A stretch of DNA of 64,000 bases from Polyangium jinanense (GCF_028435365.1 NZ_JAGTJJ010000001.1:620001-684000), one strand, 5' to 3'. Shown: positions 1-8,139, numbered from the stretch's first letter. Notes: generated by a model from the sequence alone, not told the origin. A program made the numbers and translations.

Positions 1-2
1 AA

Positions 3-629
3 GAGGTGCGGGCCTACTACGACGCGAACCGCGACAAGTACCACGCGCCGTCGCGCGTCGCGATCTGGCGCATCCTCGTGGCCACGCGCGAACAAGCGCT
101 CGACGTCATCCAGAAGGCGAAGGCCGACCTCTCGCCGAAGCGCTGGAACGAGCTCGCGCGTGATCTCTCGCTCGACAAGTCGACGAACATGCGCGGCGGC
201 AACCTCGGGCTCGCGGCGCCGGATGGAACGACGACGGACCCGAACGTGAAGGTCGACGTCGCGCTCGTGAAAGCCGTCGAGGGCGTGAAGGACAGCGAGC
301 TCGTGCCCGAGCCCGTCGCCGAAGGTTCGTCGTGGGCCGTCGTCTGGCGGCGCCAGAGCATCAAGGCCGTCGATCGTCCGATCGAGCTCGAAGCGCCCTC
401 GATCAAGCAGATCCTGATGCACGAGCGCACGCAGAAGAAGATCCAGGAGGTCGTGGCCGCGCTGCGCAAGGAGCACCTCGGCGAGACGAACCCCGACCTG
501 CTCGAGATGCTCGGCGTGAGCGCGATGGGCGAGATCACGCCGGCCAAGCGCCCCGGCACCTTGCCCTCGTCGCGGCGCCCGGCCGCAGGCCCGCCCGCGC
601 CCTCGCAGACGCCCGCGGGCCCGCGCTGA
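3..629 (+). CDS. parvulin-type peptidyl-prolyl isomerase, C-terminal part (5' truncated by window)
   Basis: The reading frame is open from the first bases of the window, so the gene starts upstream and only the last 208 residues are visible. The visible part opens with a VRAYYDANRDKY segment, the linker that joins a SurA-like N-terminal helical domain to a rotamase domain, followed by a region resembling a parvulin/PpiC domain (VAIWRILVATREQA, then LARDLSLD and GGNLGL; the last two are hallmark parvulin blocks). Such proteins assist folding of exported and outer-membrane proteins in the periplasm. The C-terminus ends in a Pro/Ala-rich disordered tail of about 35 residues. Signal peptide or lipobox cannot be judged because the N-terminus is missing. 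Family assignment is fairly firm; the client is unknown. Confidence 0.75.
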   Translation, partial: EVRAYYDANRDKYHAPSRVAIWRILVATREQALDVIQKAKADLSPKRWNELARDLSLDKSTNMRGGNLGLAAPDGTTTDPNVKVDVALVKAVEGVKDSELVPEPVAEGSSWAVVWRRQSIKAVDRPIELEAPSIKQILMHERTQKKIQEVVAALRKEHLGETNPDLLEMLGVSAMGEITPAKRPGTLPSSRRPAAGPPAPSQTPAGPR

Positions 630-640
630 CGCGAGCGCGC

Positions 641-1456
641 TCAGGCGAGCGCGATCGCCAGGAGCAGCCCGAACGCCGAGACGATCGCCGAGATCACCGC
701 GACGACCGTGCCCGTGCGCCGCGCGCGCGCCGCCGCATCCTCGGGCAAACCATAGACCCCCTTGAGGAGCGCGTCCGAAGCCCGACCCGGCACGCGCATC
801 GAGAGCGCGAGGACCTCCGCCGCCGCCTTCGCGCCCCGCGATCCGAGCATCCAGATCGCGCCGAGCGGACCCGTCATCAGATCCCAGCCGCAGGAGTACA
901 GGCCAAACCTTAGCGCGCGCCTTCGTTGCGGCCGCGCCCCCTGCTTTCGCGCGCCCGCGTCGAGCGCCGCGCCGTGGCTCGCGTGCGCCACGACCATCCA
1001 GAGCGCGAGCGCAGGCACGCCGATGACGAACCACTCGATCGCCCGCACGCGCATCTCCGGATCACCGATCACCTGGAGCGCCAGGTTCGGCAGCGCGAGC
1101 GCGGCGAGCGGCAGGAGCATCGCCACCATCGAGCCGACCGCGAGCATCTCGGCCACGATCGCGAACCGCACGGCCGGCGGCAGCGCGCCGTCCGGCAGCG
1201 CCGAGAAAAACGCGTCCGCGCCCTGCGTCGTCGCGAGCGCCGTCCCCCAGAGCCGCGACCACGCCGTCCCACCCGGGCGTTCCCACGGCACGATGGCCAT
1301 CACGCCCGAGGCCGTCTCGTCCGCGGGCGTGCACCCCGAGCAATCCGACTGACCACAGATCGTGCAGAGCACGGCCGCGGGCACCTCGAAAGCATCGGTG
1401 TCGGACGAGTCCGCTCTCGGCCGGACGCGTTGCGCGCTCATCGGTGACTTGGCCAT
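641..1456 (-). CDS. membrane protein with N-terminal Cys-rich (zinc-ribbon-like) motif
   Basis: The protein has 271 residues if it starts at the ATG at 1456, which has GGAGG six bases upstream; an in-frame extension upstream lacks such a site. A short cysteine cluster (CTICGQSDCSGC) near residue 30 could bind zinc. Downstream are three to four hydrophobic stretches (around AEMLAVGSMVAMLLPLAALAL, WFVIGVPALALWMVVA and a C-terminal VVAVISAIVSAFGLLLAIAL) that should span the inner membrane. The next upstream gene on the same strand (1562-2185) is also a zinc-ribbon membrane protein, so the two may form an operon. I do not recognise the family; its layout resembles Yip1-like membrane proteins, but this is only a resemblance. 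Confidence 0.7.
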   Translation of the reverse strand: MAKSPMSAQRVRPRADSSDTDAFEVPAAVLCTICGQSDCSGCTPADETASGVMAIVPWERPGGTAWSRLWGTALATTQGADAFFSALPDGALPPAVRFAIVAEMLAVGSMVAMLLPLAALALPNLALQVIGDPEMRVRAIEWFVIGVPALALWMVVAHASHGAALDAGARKQGARPQRRRALRFGLYSCGWDLMTGPLGAIWMLGSRGAKAAAEVLALSMRVPGRASDALLKGVYGLPEDAAARARRTGTVVAVISAIVSAFGLLLAIALA

Positions 1457-1561
1457 GGCGCACCTCCGACGGACCCGCCCCGCGCCGCGCGAAGAAAACC
1501 CGCCGCCCACAGAATACGCGAGCGCCTCGGCCGTGTCGACCCGAGGCGGCCGCAAAAGGCC

Positions 1562-2185
1562 TCAATGCAACATCTCGTCGCCCTTGCGCGCCTCCTTCGA
1601 GCGCAAGTCATCGACGCGCCCGCCGAAGCGCGTCGACGCGCCGAGCGCGAGCAAGCCGAGCACGAATGTCACGTGCAGACCGTACGCCCACGCGAAGCGA
1701 CGAGGCAGGTTGCGCGTGCTCTCGGGGACCACGGCGACGCGCATGATCACGGTCATGATCACGATCGCCGCGAGGAATCCGACCGCGAGGCGCGCGCCGC
1801 GCATCGCGTGGATCGAGCGGCGCGAGAGCACGAGCGGGAGCATCACGATCCACGACACGAAAGGCGCCCACATCCACTGCAAGCGCTCCGCGAACCCGAA
1901 TCCCGTGAACACATGGAGCTCTGGCGCGGTCTCGCGCATCCAGGGCAGAAAAAACGCGACGAGTCCGAGCGCCGCGATCATCACGAGCGGACCGCGTCCG
2001 CGGCCGACGTACGTGAACGGCAACGTCTCCATCTCGGGCGGCACCGGCTCCTCGTCTTCGAGGGCCTCGCGCGAGGGCGGCAGCTTGCGGATGTCCTCCA
2101 GCGCGAGGCCACACTCGGGGCAGACGCGCGCCTCCGAGGGCTCGAACATCTCACGGCAGAAGGGGCACGCGACGAGGGCAGGCAT
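1562..2185 (-). CDS. zinc-ribbon membrane protein
   Basis: 207 residues. The N-terminus carries two CxxC knuckles (CPFC at about residue 7 and CPEC at about 22), a typical zinc-ribbon, then an acidic Pro-rich linker and about four predicted transmembrane helices (starting GPLVMIAALGLVAFFLPW). It ends in a basic tail. The cytoplasmic zinc ribbon plus membrane body is a common layout of uncharacterised myxobacterial proteins. It precedes the 641-1456 gene by about 105 bases on the same strand, so they may be cotranscribed. No enzyme motif is visible and I cannot give a function. Confidence 0.7.
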   Translation of the reverse strand: MPALVACPFCREMFEPSEARVCPECGLALEDIRKLPPSREALEDEEPVPPEMETLPFTYVGRGRGPLVMIAALGLVAFFLPWMRETAPELHVFTGFGFAERLQWMWAPFVSWIVMLPLVLSRRSIHAMRGARLAVGFLAAIVIMTVIMRVAVVPESTRNLPRRFAWAYGLHVTFVLGLLALGASTRFGGRVDDLRSKEARKGDEMLH

Positions 2186-2253
2186 CGGGCGGCGGGGAGT
2201 TTAGCGCGCGCCGGGTTCCCAGCGCGCGCCCCAACGTTTACAAATGCCCCACC

Positions 2254-2550
2254 ATGTCGAAGCGACAGAAGCTCGAAGACGACGCCATCGCCACGTTCTT
2301 CGCCGCGCACGCAGGCTGGTCGCGCGCCGGCGAGACCATCCAGAAGACCTACAAATTCCCTGACTTTTCCACCTCGCTCGCCTTCGTCGTGCGCGTGGGC
2401 CTCGCAGCGGAGAAGCATGATCATCACCCCGACGTCCACCTCGGCTGGGGCCGCGTGACGGTCGTCTGGTCGACGCACGACGCCGGCGGGATCACGGGCC
2501 TCGACACGGAGATGGCCGAAGCGACCGATCGGCTCTACGGAAGCGCATGA
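2254..2550 (+). CDS. phhB: pterin-4a-carbinolamine dehydratase
   Basis: This 98-residue protein matches the PCD/DCoH family in full length. It removes water from 4a-hydroxytetrahydrobiopterin so that the cofactor of aromatic amino acid hydroxylases can be recycled. The family signature is plain: EKHDHHPDVHLGWGRVTVV with the paired histidines and the Trp, followed by the T-H of STHDAGG. The N-terminal WSRAGETIQKTYKFPDFSTSLAFV block is also typical, including the Y/F-F-x-F region. The start ATG has no clear Shine-Dalgarno. Upstream is the divergent zinc-ribbon gene; downstream, 16 bases away, is rnc, so the two may share a transcript. A folE gene lies at 36.0 kb in the same window. Confidence 0.92.
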   Translation: MSKRQKLEDDAIATFFAAHAGWSRAGETIQKTYKFPDFSTSLAFVVRVGLAAEKHDHHPDVHLGWGRVTVVWSTHDAGGITGLDTEMAEATDRLYGSA

Positions 2551-2566
2551 ACGAGGATCCGACGCG

Positions 2567-3355
2567 GTGATGGAGTCCCCTCGAGAAGCGCTCCTCGCGC
2601 GGCTCGGGTTGAGCGGCGAGCTGCCTCATCTGGAGGAGGCGCTCACGCACCCGAGCTTCTCGAACGAGCAACGCAAAGGCGCGTGCGCCGACAACCAGCG
2701 GCTCGAATTCCTCGGCGACGCGGTGCTCGGACTCTGCGTGGCCGAGCTCTTGATGCTGCGTTTTCCCGGCGCGGACGAGGGCGAGCTCTCGCGGATGCGC
2801 GCGGCCCTGGTGAACCCGAATCCGCTCGCCACGTGGGCGCGCTCTGTCGAGCTCGGCGCGGCGCTCCGGCTCGGTCGAGGCGCGCAAGCTGCAGGCGAGC
2901 GTGACCGCATGAACGTGCTCGCGGACGCGGTCGAGGCGATGATGGGCGCGATCTACCTCGATCGTGGGCTCGACGCGGCGCGCGTCTTCGTGCACGCGGT
3001 GATCGCCGAGCCGCTCGCGCGCCTCACGGAGGGCCCCGAGCGCACGCGGGATCCGAAGAGCGAGCTGCAAGAGCGTGTGCAAGCCACGGGCGGCCCCTCG
3101 CCCCGCTACCGCGTCGTGCGCGTCGAGGGACCGCCGCACCACCGGGATTTCACGGTCGTCGTGGAGATCGACGAGCAGGTCGTGGGCGAAGGCCAGGGCC
3201 GTTCGAAAAAGCTCGCGGAGCAGGAGGCCGCGCGGGCCGCGATCCTGCGCTTGTGGTCAGGTGACGCGGACGCGGCGAGCGAAGTATCTTCGGGATCCAA
3301 CGAGTCCGAGGTTCGTCCGTCCAACGGTGCCCTCCCGCGGACGGAGGATGCCTGA
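2567..3355 (+). CDS. rnc: ribonuclease III
   Basis: 262 residues, slightly longer than the usual 225 because of a Ser-rich tail after the last domain. RNase III cuts double-stranded RNA in rRNA precursors and some mRNAs. The nuclease domain has the signature NQRLEFLGDAVLG (residues 43-55; usual form begins NERLEFLGD) with acidic residues E47 and D51, and the second half of the metal site in ADAVEAMMGAIYLD (D120, E123). A double-stranded-RNA-binding domain follows from about residue 163 (DPKSELQE) to 230 (SKKLAEQEAARAAI). GTG at 2567 is immediately followed by ATG at 2570; either could be the start. Confidence 0.95.
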   Translation: MMESPREALLARLGLSGELPHLEEALTHPSFSNEQRKGACADNQRLEFLGDAVLGLCVAELLMLRFPGADEGELSRMRAALVNPNPLATWARSVELGAALRLGRGAQAAGERDRMNVLADAVEAMMGAIYLDRGLDAARVFVHAVIAEPLARLTEGPERTRDPKSELQERVQATGGPSPRYRVVRVEGPPHHRDFTVVVEIDEQVVGEGQGRSKKLAEQEAARAAILRLWSGDADAASEVSSGSNESEVRPSNGALPRTEDA

Positions 3356-3379
3356 GACATTCTGAGGAGGTTTTCGCAG

Positions 3380-3796
3380 ATGCGCCGGATCGCGCTCGCC
3401 GTGCTTGTGACGCTCGCGCTGGTCTTCACCGTTCTGCCGGCGTGGGCAGGCAGTTATCTCGACCGCGCCGCGCTCCTACTCGACGGGGCGCGCAAGGAAG
3501 GGGACATGCTCCAGCCCCGTACGTTCGACAAGGAGCTCGTGCTCGTCGTGAAGGCGCTGGCCGAGGCGCGCGCGAAGGTCGGTCGCAAGATGGAGGTGCC
3601 CGCGGCCGTGACGAAGGCGCACCCGCACCTCTTGCTCGTGCTCGCGAACTACGAGCGCGCGGCGGCCGCGGCCGAGGACGGCAACTTCAAGAAGTTCATG
3701 GAGCACCTGAGCACGGCGCGTGACGAGGACCGAAACTTCCGCGCGATCATACGGGAGCTCGGCTACACGCTGCCGGACGTGAACACGAAGAAATGA
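3380..3796 (+). CDS. exported small protein of unknown function
   Basis: 138 residues with a clean signal peptide: basic MRR, hydrophobic IALAVLVTLALVFTVLPA and a probable cleavage after AWA. The mature part is helical and charged (LVVKALAEARAKVGRKME, ANYERAAAAAEDG), suggesting a small helical bundle in the periplasm. The start ATG is preceded by GAGGAGG about ten bases upstream. It follows rnc by 24 bases and is closed by a strong hairpin at 3820-3851. No known domain recognised. Confidence 0.7.
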   Translation: MRRIALAVLVTLALVFTVLPAWAGSYLDRAALLLDGARKEGDMLQPRTFDKELVLVVKALAEARAKVGRKMEVPAAVTKAHPHLLLVLANYERAAAAAEDGNFKKFMEHLSTARDEDRNFRAIIRELGYTLPDVNTKK

Positions 3797-3819
3797 GCGG
3801 CCGCGCAGGCCTGAAAACG

Positions 3820-3851
3820 AAACGGGCCGCCTCGAACGAGGCGGCCCGTTT
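3820..3851. terminator. bidirectional hairpin terminator between converging genes
   Basis: A perfect 15-base inverted repeat (arms 3820-3834 and 3837-3851, two-base loop) starts with AAA and ends with TTT followed by TGCTTT. It sits between the 3' end of the exported protein gene (+) and the 3' end of the outer-membrane barrel gene (-), where it can stop transcription from both sides. Confidence 0.85.
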
Positions 3852-3872
3852 TGCTTTGGGCGTCGCTCGTTC

Positions 3873-5033
3873 CTAGAGGACGAGGCCGACGTCGAAGGCC
3901 AGCGTGTACTGCCGGGGAAGCCCCTGGAACTTGTTCACCGTGGCGGCCGCATCGTCGTTCGGATCCGGCGTGGGGGCAAACGAGGCCTCGTCCTGGTTCG
4001 CCTCCTCGGGATCGATGACGTCGGTCACGAAGTGCGCGCCGATGCGCACCATCTGGAAGCGGAACTGCAGGCCCGCGTCGATGCGGTGGCGCGTCATGCG
4101 GACCGGATCGAAGACGACCGTGTTGTTGAAGTCTGCGCTCGTGCCCGTGGCGCAGACAGGCTGACCGTCGCGGGAGGGCCTGCTCGGATCGGGCGTGGCC
4201 GGCGAGTTGCCGCCCCGGTAGCCGCAGTAGTTCAGCGCGTCGGTGTTCGGCGTGAGGTCGATGAGGCCCGAGTCGCCGAAGATGCGGAGGAACGAGTAAC
4301 CGACGTACGGCGTGAGCACGACGCTGCCCGCGATCGGGATGGGCTTCGAGAGCTGCGCGTCGGCGGCCGCGACCGTGAGCTGAAACTCGGGGTTGCCCGT
4401 CAAGGTCGTGACCGAGCCGCCGACCGCGATGTCCGGGAAGATCGCGGGGATGCCCGTGCGGAAGCCTTCGAGCAGCGCGATGCGCACGTCGGCGCCGAGG
4501 ATGCCGATGTTCGAGTTCGCCATGAACCCGATCTTCGTGCCGAGCTCCACGCCGAGGATGCCGAGCGGCAACGACAGCGGCGCGAAGCCGTAGCGGGTCT
4601 TCATCGAGAAGACCTGGAGGAAGTTGTCAGGCCCGGTGTTGCGCGTGGAGAAGAGCTTGTTGTTCGGGTCCTGCTTGCCTTGCGTCCCGAGCTCCCAGTA
4701 TTGCGCGCCCGACGAGATGTTCGTGAACGCGCCCTCGAACGCGAGATCGAACCCGCCGTAGCCGGTCGTTCGCGCGGGATGCATCGCCGTCGGCGCAAGC
4801 GCGAAGCCCCACTCGCCGATGAGTTTGGCGAAGGCGAGATCGTCGGTGCCGCAGCGGGAATAGCCCGACTGCGGGTTGTAGTAGAGGCCGCCGTTTCCGC
4901 CCGGCGCGCGGCAACTCTCGTCCGTCACGAGGCGCGCGAGGGCGGGGTCCATCGTGTCCGCCTCTGCCTGGCGAGGCACCGCCACCGCCGCGACGAGCGC
5001 GGCAGCTGCCGCGATCCACCCGAATCGACGCAT
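3873..5033 (-). CDS. outer-membrane beta-barrel-like exported protein
   Basis: 386 residues. The N-terminus is a signal peptide (MRRFGWIAAAAALVAAVAV, cleavage near QAEA). The mature part alternates aromatic and small residues in amphipathic strands (for example YGGFDLAFEGAFTNI, LTPYVGYSFLRIFG, RIDAGLQFRFQMVRIGAHF) and ends in a strand LAFDVGLVL with a hydrophobic C-terminal residue, as outer-membrane barrels do. Several Cys residues could form periplasmic disulfides. The substrate or role is unknown; the number of strands would suit a 12- to 16-strand barrel. It shares its terminator with the preceding + strand gene. Confidence 0.7.
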   Translation of the reverse strand: MRRFGWIAAAAALVAAVAVPRQAEADTMDPALARLVTDESCRAPGGNGGLYYNPQSGYSRCGTDDLAFAKLIGEWGFALAPTAMHPARTTGYGGFDLAFEGAFTNISSGAQYWELGTQGKQDPNNKLFSTRNTGPDNFLQVFSMKTRYGFAPLSLPLGILGVELGTKIGFMANSNIGILGADVRIALLEGFRTGIPAIFPDIAVGGSVTTLTGNPEFQLTVAAADAQLSKPIPIAGSVVLTPYVGYSFLRIFGDSGLIDLTPNTDALNYCGYRGGNSPATPDPSRPSRDGQPVCATGTSADFNNTVVFDPVRMTRHRIDAGLQFRFQMVRIGAHFVTDVIDPEEANQDEASFAPTPDPNDDAAATVNKFQGLPRQYTLAFDVGLVL

Positions 5034-5053
5034 ACCAGGATCTCCGAGCCGCG

Positions 5054-5083
5054 AGGCTACGGTGGGGGCCGCTTTCCCGTCAA
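5054..5083 (-). promoter_or_regulatory. possible sigma-70-type promoter of the barrel gene
   Basis: On the minus strand, TTGACG (5083-5078) is followed after 18 bases by TAGCCT (5059-5054), about 20 bases before the start codon at 5033. The -35 is good and the -10 weak, so this is a tentative call. Confidence 0.3.
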
Positions 5084-5136
5084 GGTCTCTCCGAACGGAA
5101 GCTTGTGCCCGGGGCGCATGGGGCTAGAAAGACCGC

Positions 5137-5655
5137 GTGGCCAAGGACCAGCGCCCTCGCCTCCGCGCACGACCCCTCGACGAGCCCCTGCACGTCGTGC
5201 TGGTCGACCCCGAGATCCCGCAGAACACCGGCAGCATCGCCCGGCTCACGGCCGCCACGAAGAGCAAGCTGCACCTCGTCGGCAAGCTCGGCTTCCGCAT
5301 CGACGAGCACTCGGTCCGCCGCGCCGGCGTCGACTACTGGCACCTCGTCGAGCTCGAACAGCACGCCGACTTCGACCAATTCCGCGCGAGCTTGCCGAAC
5401 GCACGCCTCTGCCTCTTCAGCGCGGTGGCCACGAAGAGCTACCTCGACGCGGGCTACAGGCCCGGCGACGTGCTCGTGTTCGGCAAGGAGAGCAAGGGCC
5501 TCGACGACGCGCTGCTCGAGCGCTTCCCCGACGACGTCTACGGCATCCCGACCCTCGGGCCCGTGCGCTCGCTGAACCTCGCGAACGCGGTGGGCATCGT
5601 GCTCTACGAGGCCCTGCGGCAGATCGGCGCGTTCTCGCAGACGACGCTCGGATGA
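5137..5655 (+). CDS. trmL: tRNA (cytidine(34)-2'-O)-methyltransferase, SPOUT class
   Basis: 172 residues from a GTG start. TrmL methylates the 2'-OH of the wobble C or U in tRNA-Leu isoacceptors, using S-adenosylmethionine. Family blocks are complete: HVVLVDPEIPQNTGSIARL at the N-terminus, HLV...FRIDEHSVRRAGVDYW, then the knotted SAM site VLVFGKESKGLDDALLE and the C-terminal RSLNLANAVGIVLYEALRQ. The length fits the short SpoU/TrmL subgroup without an RNA-binding extension. Its stop overlaps the start of the next lipoprotein gene (ATGA). Confidence 0.92.
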   Translation: MAKDQRPRLRARPLDEPLHVVLVDPEIPQNTGSIARLTAATKSKLHLVGKLGFRIDEHSVRRAGVDYWHLVELEQHADFDQFRASLPNARLCLFSAVATKSYLDAGYRPGDVLVFGKESKGLDDALLERFPDDVYGIPTLGPVRSLNLANAVGIVLYEALRQIGAFSQTTLG

Positions 5656-6113
5656 CCTCGATGATGAAGCCACTCCTGCTTTGCCTGGCGCTGCTCGCCT
5701 CCGCGGCGGGCTGCAACCGGCGCCCGGTGAACGCATCGCCCGACGGCGCGGTGCGCGAGCTCGTCGAGCGCCTGCGGCTCGTGAACGGCGACCCGGCCGC
5801 GGCGAAGAGCGCGTTCGAGCTGCTCTCGAAGCGCGCGCGTGGAAACCTCGCCGAGCGAGCCCAGCGCTACAGCGCGGCGAGCGGCAAGACGATCGCGCCC
5901 GAGGCGATGATCGTGCCCTCGCGCTTCGTCGTTCGTTTCGAGCCCCAACGGTATGCGGCGCAGATCTCCGGCAACCACGCGCTCGTCGAGATCATCGGCC
6001 TCGGGCCGGAGGACCACGCGCAGGTCGCGTGTGTCTTCGAGGACGAAGCGTGGCGCGTGGATCTTCCGTTTCCGCCGCTGCCGCCGGTGCAGGTTCGTCC
6101 GGGAAATAATTAA
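5652..6113 (+). CDS. small lipoprotein of unknown function
   Basis: 153 residues. The signal is LLLCLALLASAAGC, a lipobox (ASAAGC) placing the lipidated Cys at about residue 21. The mature part shows the pattern seen in NTF2-like DUF4878-type lipoproteins (VRELVERLRLVNGDPAAAKSAFELLSKRAR then a beta-rich half with VEIIGLGPEDHAQV and VFEDEAWRVDLPF); that resemblance is tentative. The ATG at 5652 overlaps the trmL stop, so translation is probably coupled. A hairpin follows at 6122-6149. Confidence 0.7.
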   Translation: MTSMMKPLLLCLALLASAAGCNRRPVNASPDGAVRELVERLRLVNGDPAAAKSAFELLSKRARGNLAERAQRYSAASGKTIAPEAMIVPSRFVVRFEPQRYAAQISGNHALVEIIGLGPEDHAQVACVFEDEAWRVDLPFPPLPPVQVRPGNN

Positions 6114-6121
6114 AAAAACGA

Positions 6122-6149
6122 AGGGCCGATTCCTCGTGGAATCGGCCCT
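6122..6149. terminator. bidirectional rho-independent terminator
   Basis: A perfect 12-base inverted repeat (6122-6133 and 6138-6149, TCGT loop) lies between two converging genes. Read on the minus strand it is followed by TCG and a run of seven T, so it is a strong terminator for cdnL; on the plus strand it is followed by GTTTC and can serve the lipoprotein gene. Confidence 0.85.
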
Positions 6150-6194
6150 GTTTCGGGGAACCGCACCGCCCCCTTGCGCGCGCGGCTCTACGGT

Positions 6195-6701
6195 TCAGTT
6201 GGCGAGAAAGATCGCCTCGATCTCCGTCTTCACCTGCTCCTCGGTCTGACCCCGCGCGATCGCGATCTCCTTCACGATGAGCGAACGCGCCGTGTCGAGC
6301 ATGCGGCGCTCGCCGAAGGAGAGCTGCTTGTCCGTCTTCAGACGGTAGAGATCACGCAAGACCTCGGCGACGTCGTAAATCGAGCCCGTCTTGATCTTGT
6401 CCATGAAGCCGCGGTAGCGGCGGTTCCAGGTCTGGTTGTCGAACGCGATCGTGCGCTCGCGCAGGATATCGAAGATCTCGCGGATCTCCTGCTCCGAGAT
6501 CACCTGACGGAGCCCGACGGCGCTGGCGTTGGAGACCGGCACCATGATTTTGCGGTCGGTGTCCAGGATGCGGAGAACGTAGAAGCGCTGGCGGTTCCCG
6601 GCGATGTCTTTCTCTTCGATGTTGACGACCTCGGCCACGCCCTGGGCCGGATAAACCGCCTTGTCGCCTACCTTGAACTGGATCTCCGAACGAGCCTGCA
6701 T
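6195..6701 (-). CDS. cdnL: CarD/CdnL-family RNA polymerase-binding regulator
   Basis: 168 residues, the size of Myxococcus CdnL. The protein binds the RNA polymerase beta subunit through its N-terminal Tudor-like domain and stabilises open complexes, notably at rRNA promoters; in Myxococcus it is essential. The start of the RNAP-interacting domain is clear (FKVGDKAVYPAQGVAEVVNIEEKDI), followed by the helical C-terminal domain with the basic-aromatic stretch WNRRYRGFMDKIK. There is no HMGA-like tail, which separates it from CarD proper. AAGGAG precedes the ATG. A good promoter lies at 7013-7041, giving a leader of about 300 bases, and a strong terminator at 6122-6149. Confidence 0.9.
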   Translation of the reverse strand: MQARSEIQFKVGDKAVYPAQGVAEVVNIEEKDIAGNRQRFYVLRILDTDRKIMVPVSNASAVGLRQVISEQEIREIFDILRERTIAFDNQTWNRRYRGFMDKIKTGSIYDVAEVLRDLYRLKTDKQLSFGERRMLDTARSLIVKEIAIARGQTEEQVKTEIEAIFLAN

Positions 6702-6754
6702 ACTGTCTCCTTTGCCTACCGCCCCGCCGCTTCGATCCCGTGTCCCCGCTGGGC

Positions 6755-6773
6755 CGAGCGATGCGATCGCTCG
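6755..6773. repeat. short perfect inverted repeat in the cdnL leader
   Basis: Arms of eight bases (6755-6762 and 6766-6773) with a three-base loop lie about 55 bases before the cdnL start. In RNA this would form a small hairpin. Function unknown. Confidence 0.4.
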
Positions 6774-6952
6774 AGGTCGGCCAGGAACCGTTGGATCTGG
6801 TGTCTCATTCCGAAGAGGGGAGCGCCGCCGCGAAGACCACGATAAGGGCCTGGGGGATGCGGGAGATCGCAGAGCGCTGCTGGTTCGGTCACCATCGAAG
6901 ACACCGCGGGGGAGCTGACGGTGGAAGGGGTTTCGGGGTTGTTGAGAGAAGT

Positions 6953-6990
6953 CCCCTCACGTCTCGAGATCTCGACGTCCCGGTGAGGGG
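6953..6990. repeat. nested inverted repeat in the cdnL leader
   Basis: CCCCTCAC at 6953-6960 pairs with GTGAGGGG at 6983-6990, and between them lies a perfect 12-base palindrome TCGAGATCTCGA (6964-6975). The element is just downstream of the predicted cdnL start point (about 7005) and could act as a leader hairpin, an operator, or a terminator for the upstream ppx-like gene; it has no T-run. The 443-base stretch 6702-7144 holds this, the hairpin at 6755 and the promoter at 7013-7041, and no convincing gene. Confidence 0.5.
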
Positions 6991-7012
6991 TTAGTTTGCG
7001 CCAGGCGCGCGC

Positions 7013-7041
7013 ACTCTAGTGAGAACGCCGGGATCTGTCAA
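7013..7041 (-). promoter_or_regulatory. sigma-70-type promoter reading toward cdnL
   Basis: On the minus strand a perfect TTGACA (7041-7036) is followed after exactly 17 bases by TAGAGT (7018-7013). Initiation would fall near 7005, about 300 bases upstream of the cdnL start codon. Confidence 0.65.
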
Positions 7042-7144
7042 CCGAATTGGCTTCTACCGGCGAGCTTCCATACAGTTATGGCAACGGTCCGGTGAAACGG
7101 CAACGGACACGCGTATGGATGGGCGGCAGAGCGAGCGATCGCCG

Positions 7145-8095
7145 TTACGCCTCGCGCCCTTCCGCAAGCCTTCGCGCGAGCCCCCAGCGCACACCCCGAT
7201 CCGACACGATGAGCTCGGCGGTGGATTCCACGGCGGGCGTGCTCGACGCCCGTGCCTCACAGGCCCACGCGAGCACCTCCGCGACGAGGACCCCACCCGC
7301 CACGATCACGTCCGCACGCTCCGGTTTGATCGTCCGCAAGGCGCGTCGCTCGGCGAGCGGCATGGCCGCGAGCGAGCCCACGGCGCGGACGACCTCGTCC
7401 CGCGAGAGACGCGCGCCATGCACGCGGGAAGCGTCGTAAGGGAACACGTCCCGCGCATAGGCCGCGAGCGTGGTCACCGTGCCTGCCACGCCGACGAGCG
7501 CGCCGCTCGGCGAGAAGCCCGTGCGCTCGAGCGAGGCGCGCACATCCGCCCGCACCGCTTCGAGCTCCGCCGCCGTCGGTGGGTCGCTCTTCACGTGCCG
7601 CTCGGTGAGCCGCACGCTGCCAATGTCGAGGCTCGTCGCGTGCGCGAGCCCTTTCGCCGTGTCGCCCGTCACGATCTCCGTGCTGCCGCCCCCAACGTCG
7701 AAAACCGTGACGGGGCCCGAGAGACCGAGCCCCGACAGCGCGCCTTCGAACGTGAGCTCCGCTTCCTCGCGACCCGAGACGACACGTGGCTCGACGCCGA
7801 GCCGCACCTTTGCCTCGGCGCGGAAGGCGTCACCGCCGCTCGCGTCGCGCATCGCGCTCGTGCCCACGGCGGCGACCTTCGCGGCGCCGGCCGCGCGCAG
7901 TTCTTTGCCGTACTGCGCGAGGCAATCGAGCGTGCGTTCCACGGCCTCGGGCGCGAGCTTGCGCGTCGCGTCGACGCCCTGCCCGAGGCGCGTGATCGTG
8001 GCGCGCTCGAGGATCGGAACGAGCTCGTCGCCCCTCTGCTCGACGACCAGCAAGAGAACGGAGTTCGTGCCGATGTCGATGGCGGCGAATCGCAT
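7145..8095 (-). CDS. Ppx/GppA-type exopolyphosphatase / pppGpp phosphatase
   Basis: 316 residues from the ATG at 8095 (a TTG eight codons upstream is possible). The sugar-kinase/actin fold is evident: phosphate loop 1 in AAIDIGTNSVLLLV, the middle block VSGREEAELTFEGAL, and phosphate loop 2 in VFDVGGGSTEIV. These enzymes remove terminal phosphates from polyphosphate or pppGpp and so link phosphate store and stringent response. The protein has only the two core domains (about 300 residues), without the C-terminal HD-like extension of E. coli Ppx/GppA. It follows the OmpA-like lipoprotein gene on the same strand by 44 bases. Polyphosphate versus pppGpp specificity cannot be told. Confidence 0.85.
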   Translation of the reverse strand: MRFAAIDIGTNSVLLLVVEQRGDELVPILERATITRLGQGVDATRKLAPEAVERTLDCLAQYGKELRAAGAAKVAAVGTSAMRDASGGDAFRAEAKVRLGVEPRVVSGREEAELTFEGALSGLGLSGPVTVFDVGGGSTEIVTGDTAKGLAHATSLDIGSVRLTERHVKSDPPTAAELEAVRADVRASLERTGFSPSGALVGVAGTVTTLAAYARDVFPYDASRVHGARLSRDEVVRAVGSLAAMPLAERRALRTIKPERADVIVAGGVLVAEVLAWACEARASSTPAVESTAELIVSDRGVRWGLARRLAEGREA

Positions 8096-8139
8096 GGAGC
8101 TCAGATGGTTGGAGGACAAAGGATCGGATGGACGCTCGA

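Noticed and set aside
4032..5651. Long plus-strand frame antisense to the barrel gene and running into the lipoprotein frame
   Set aside because: Only the last 153 codons (from 5652) make a sensible protein with signal peptide and translational overlap.
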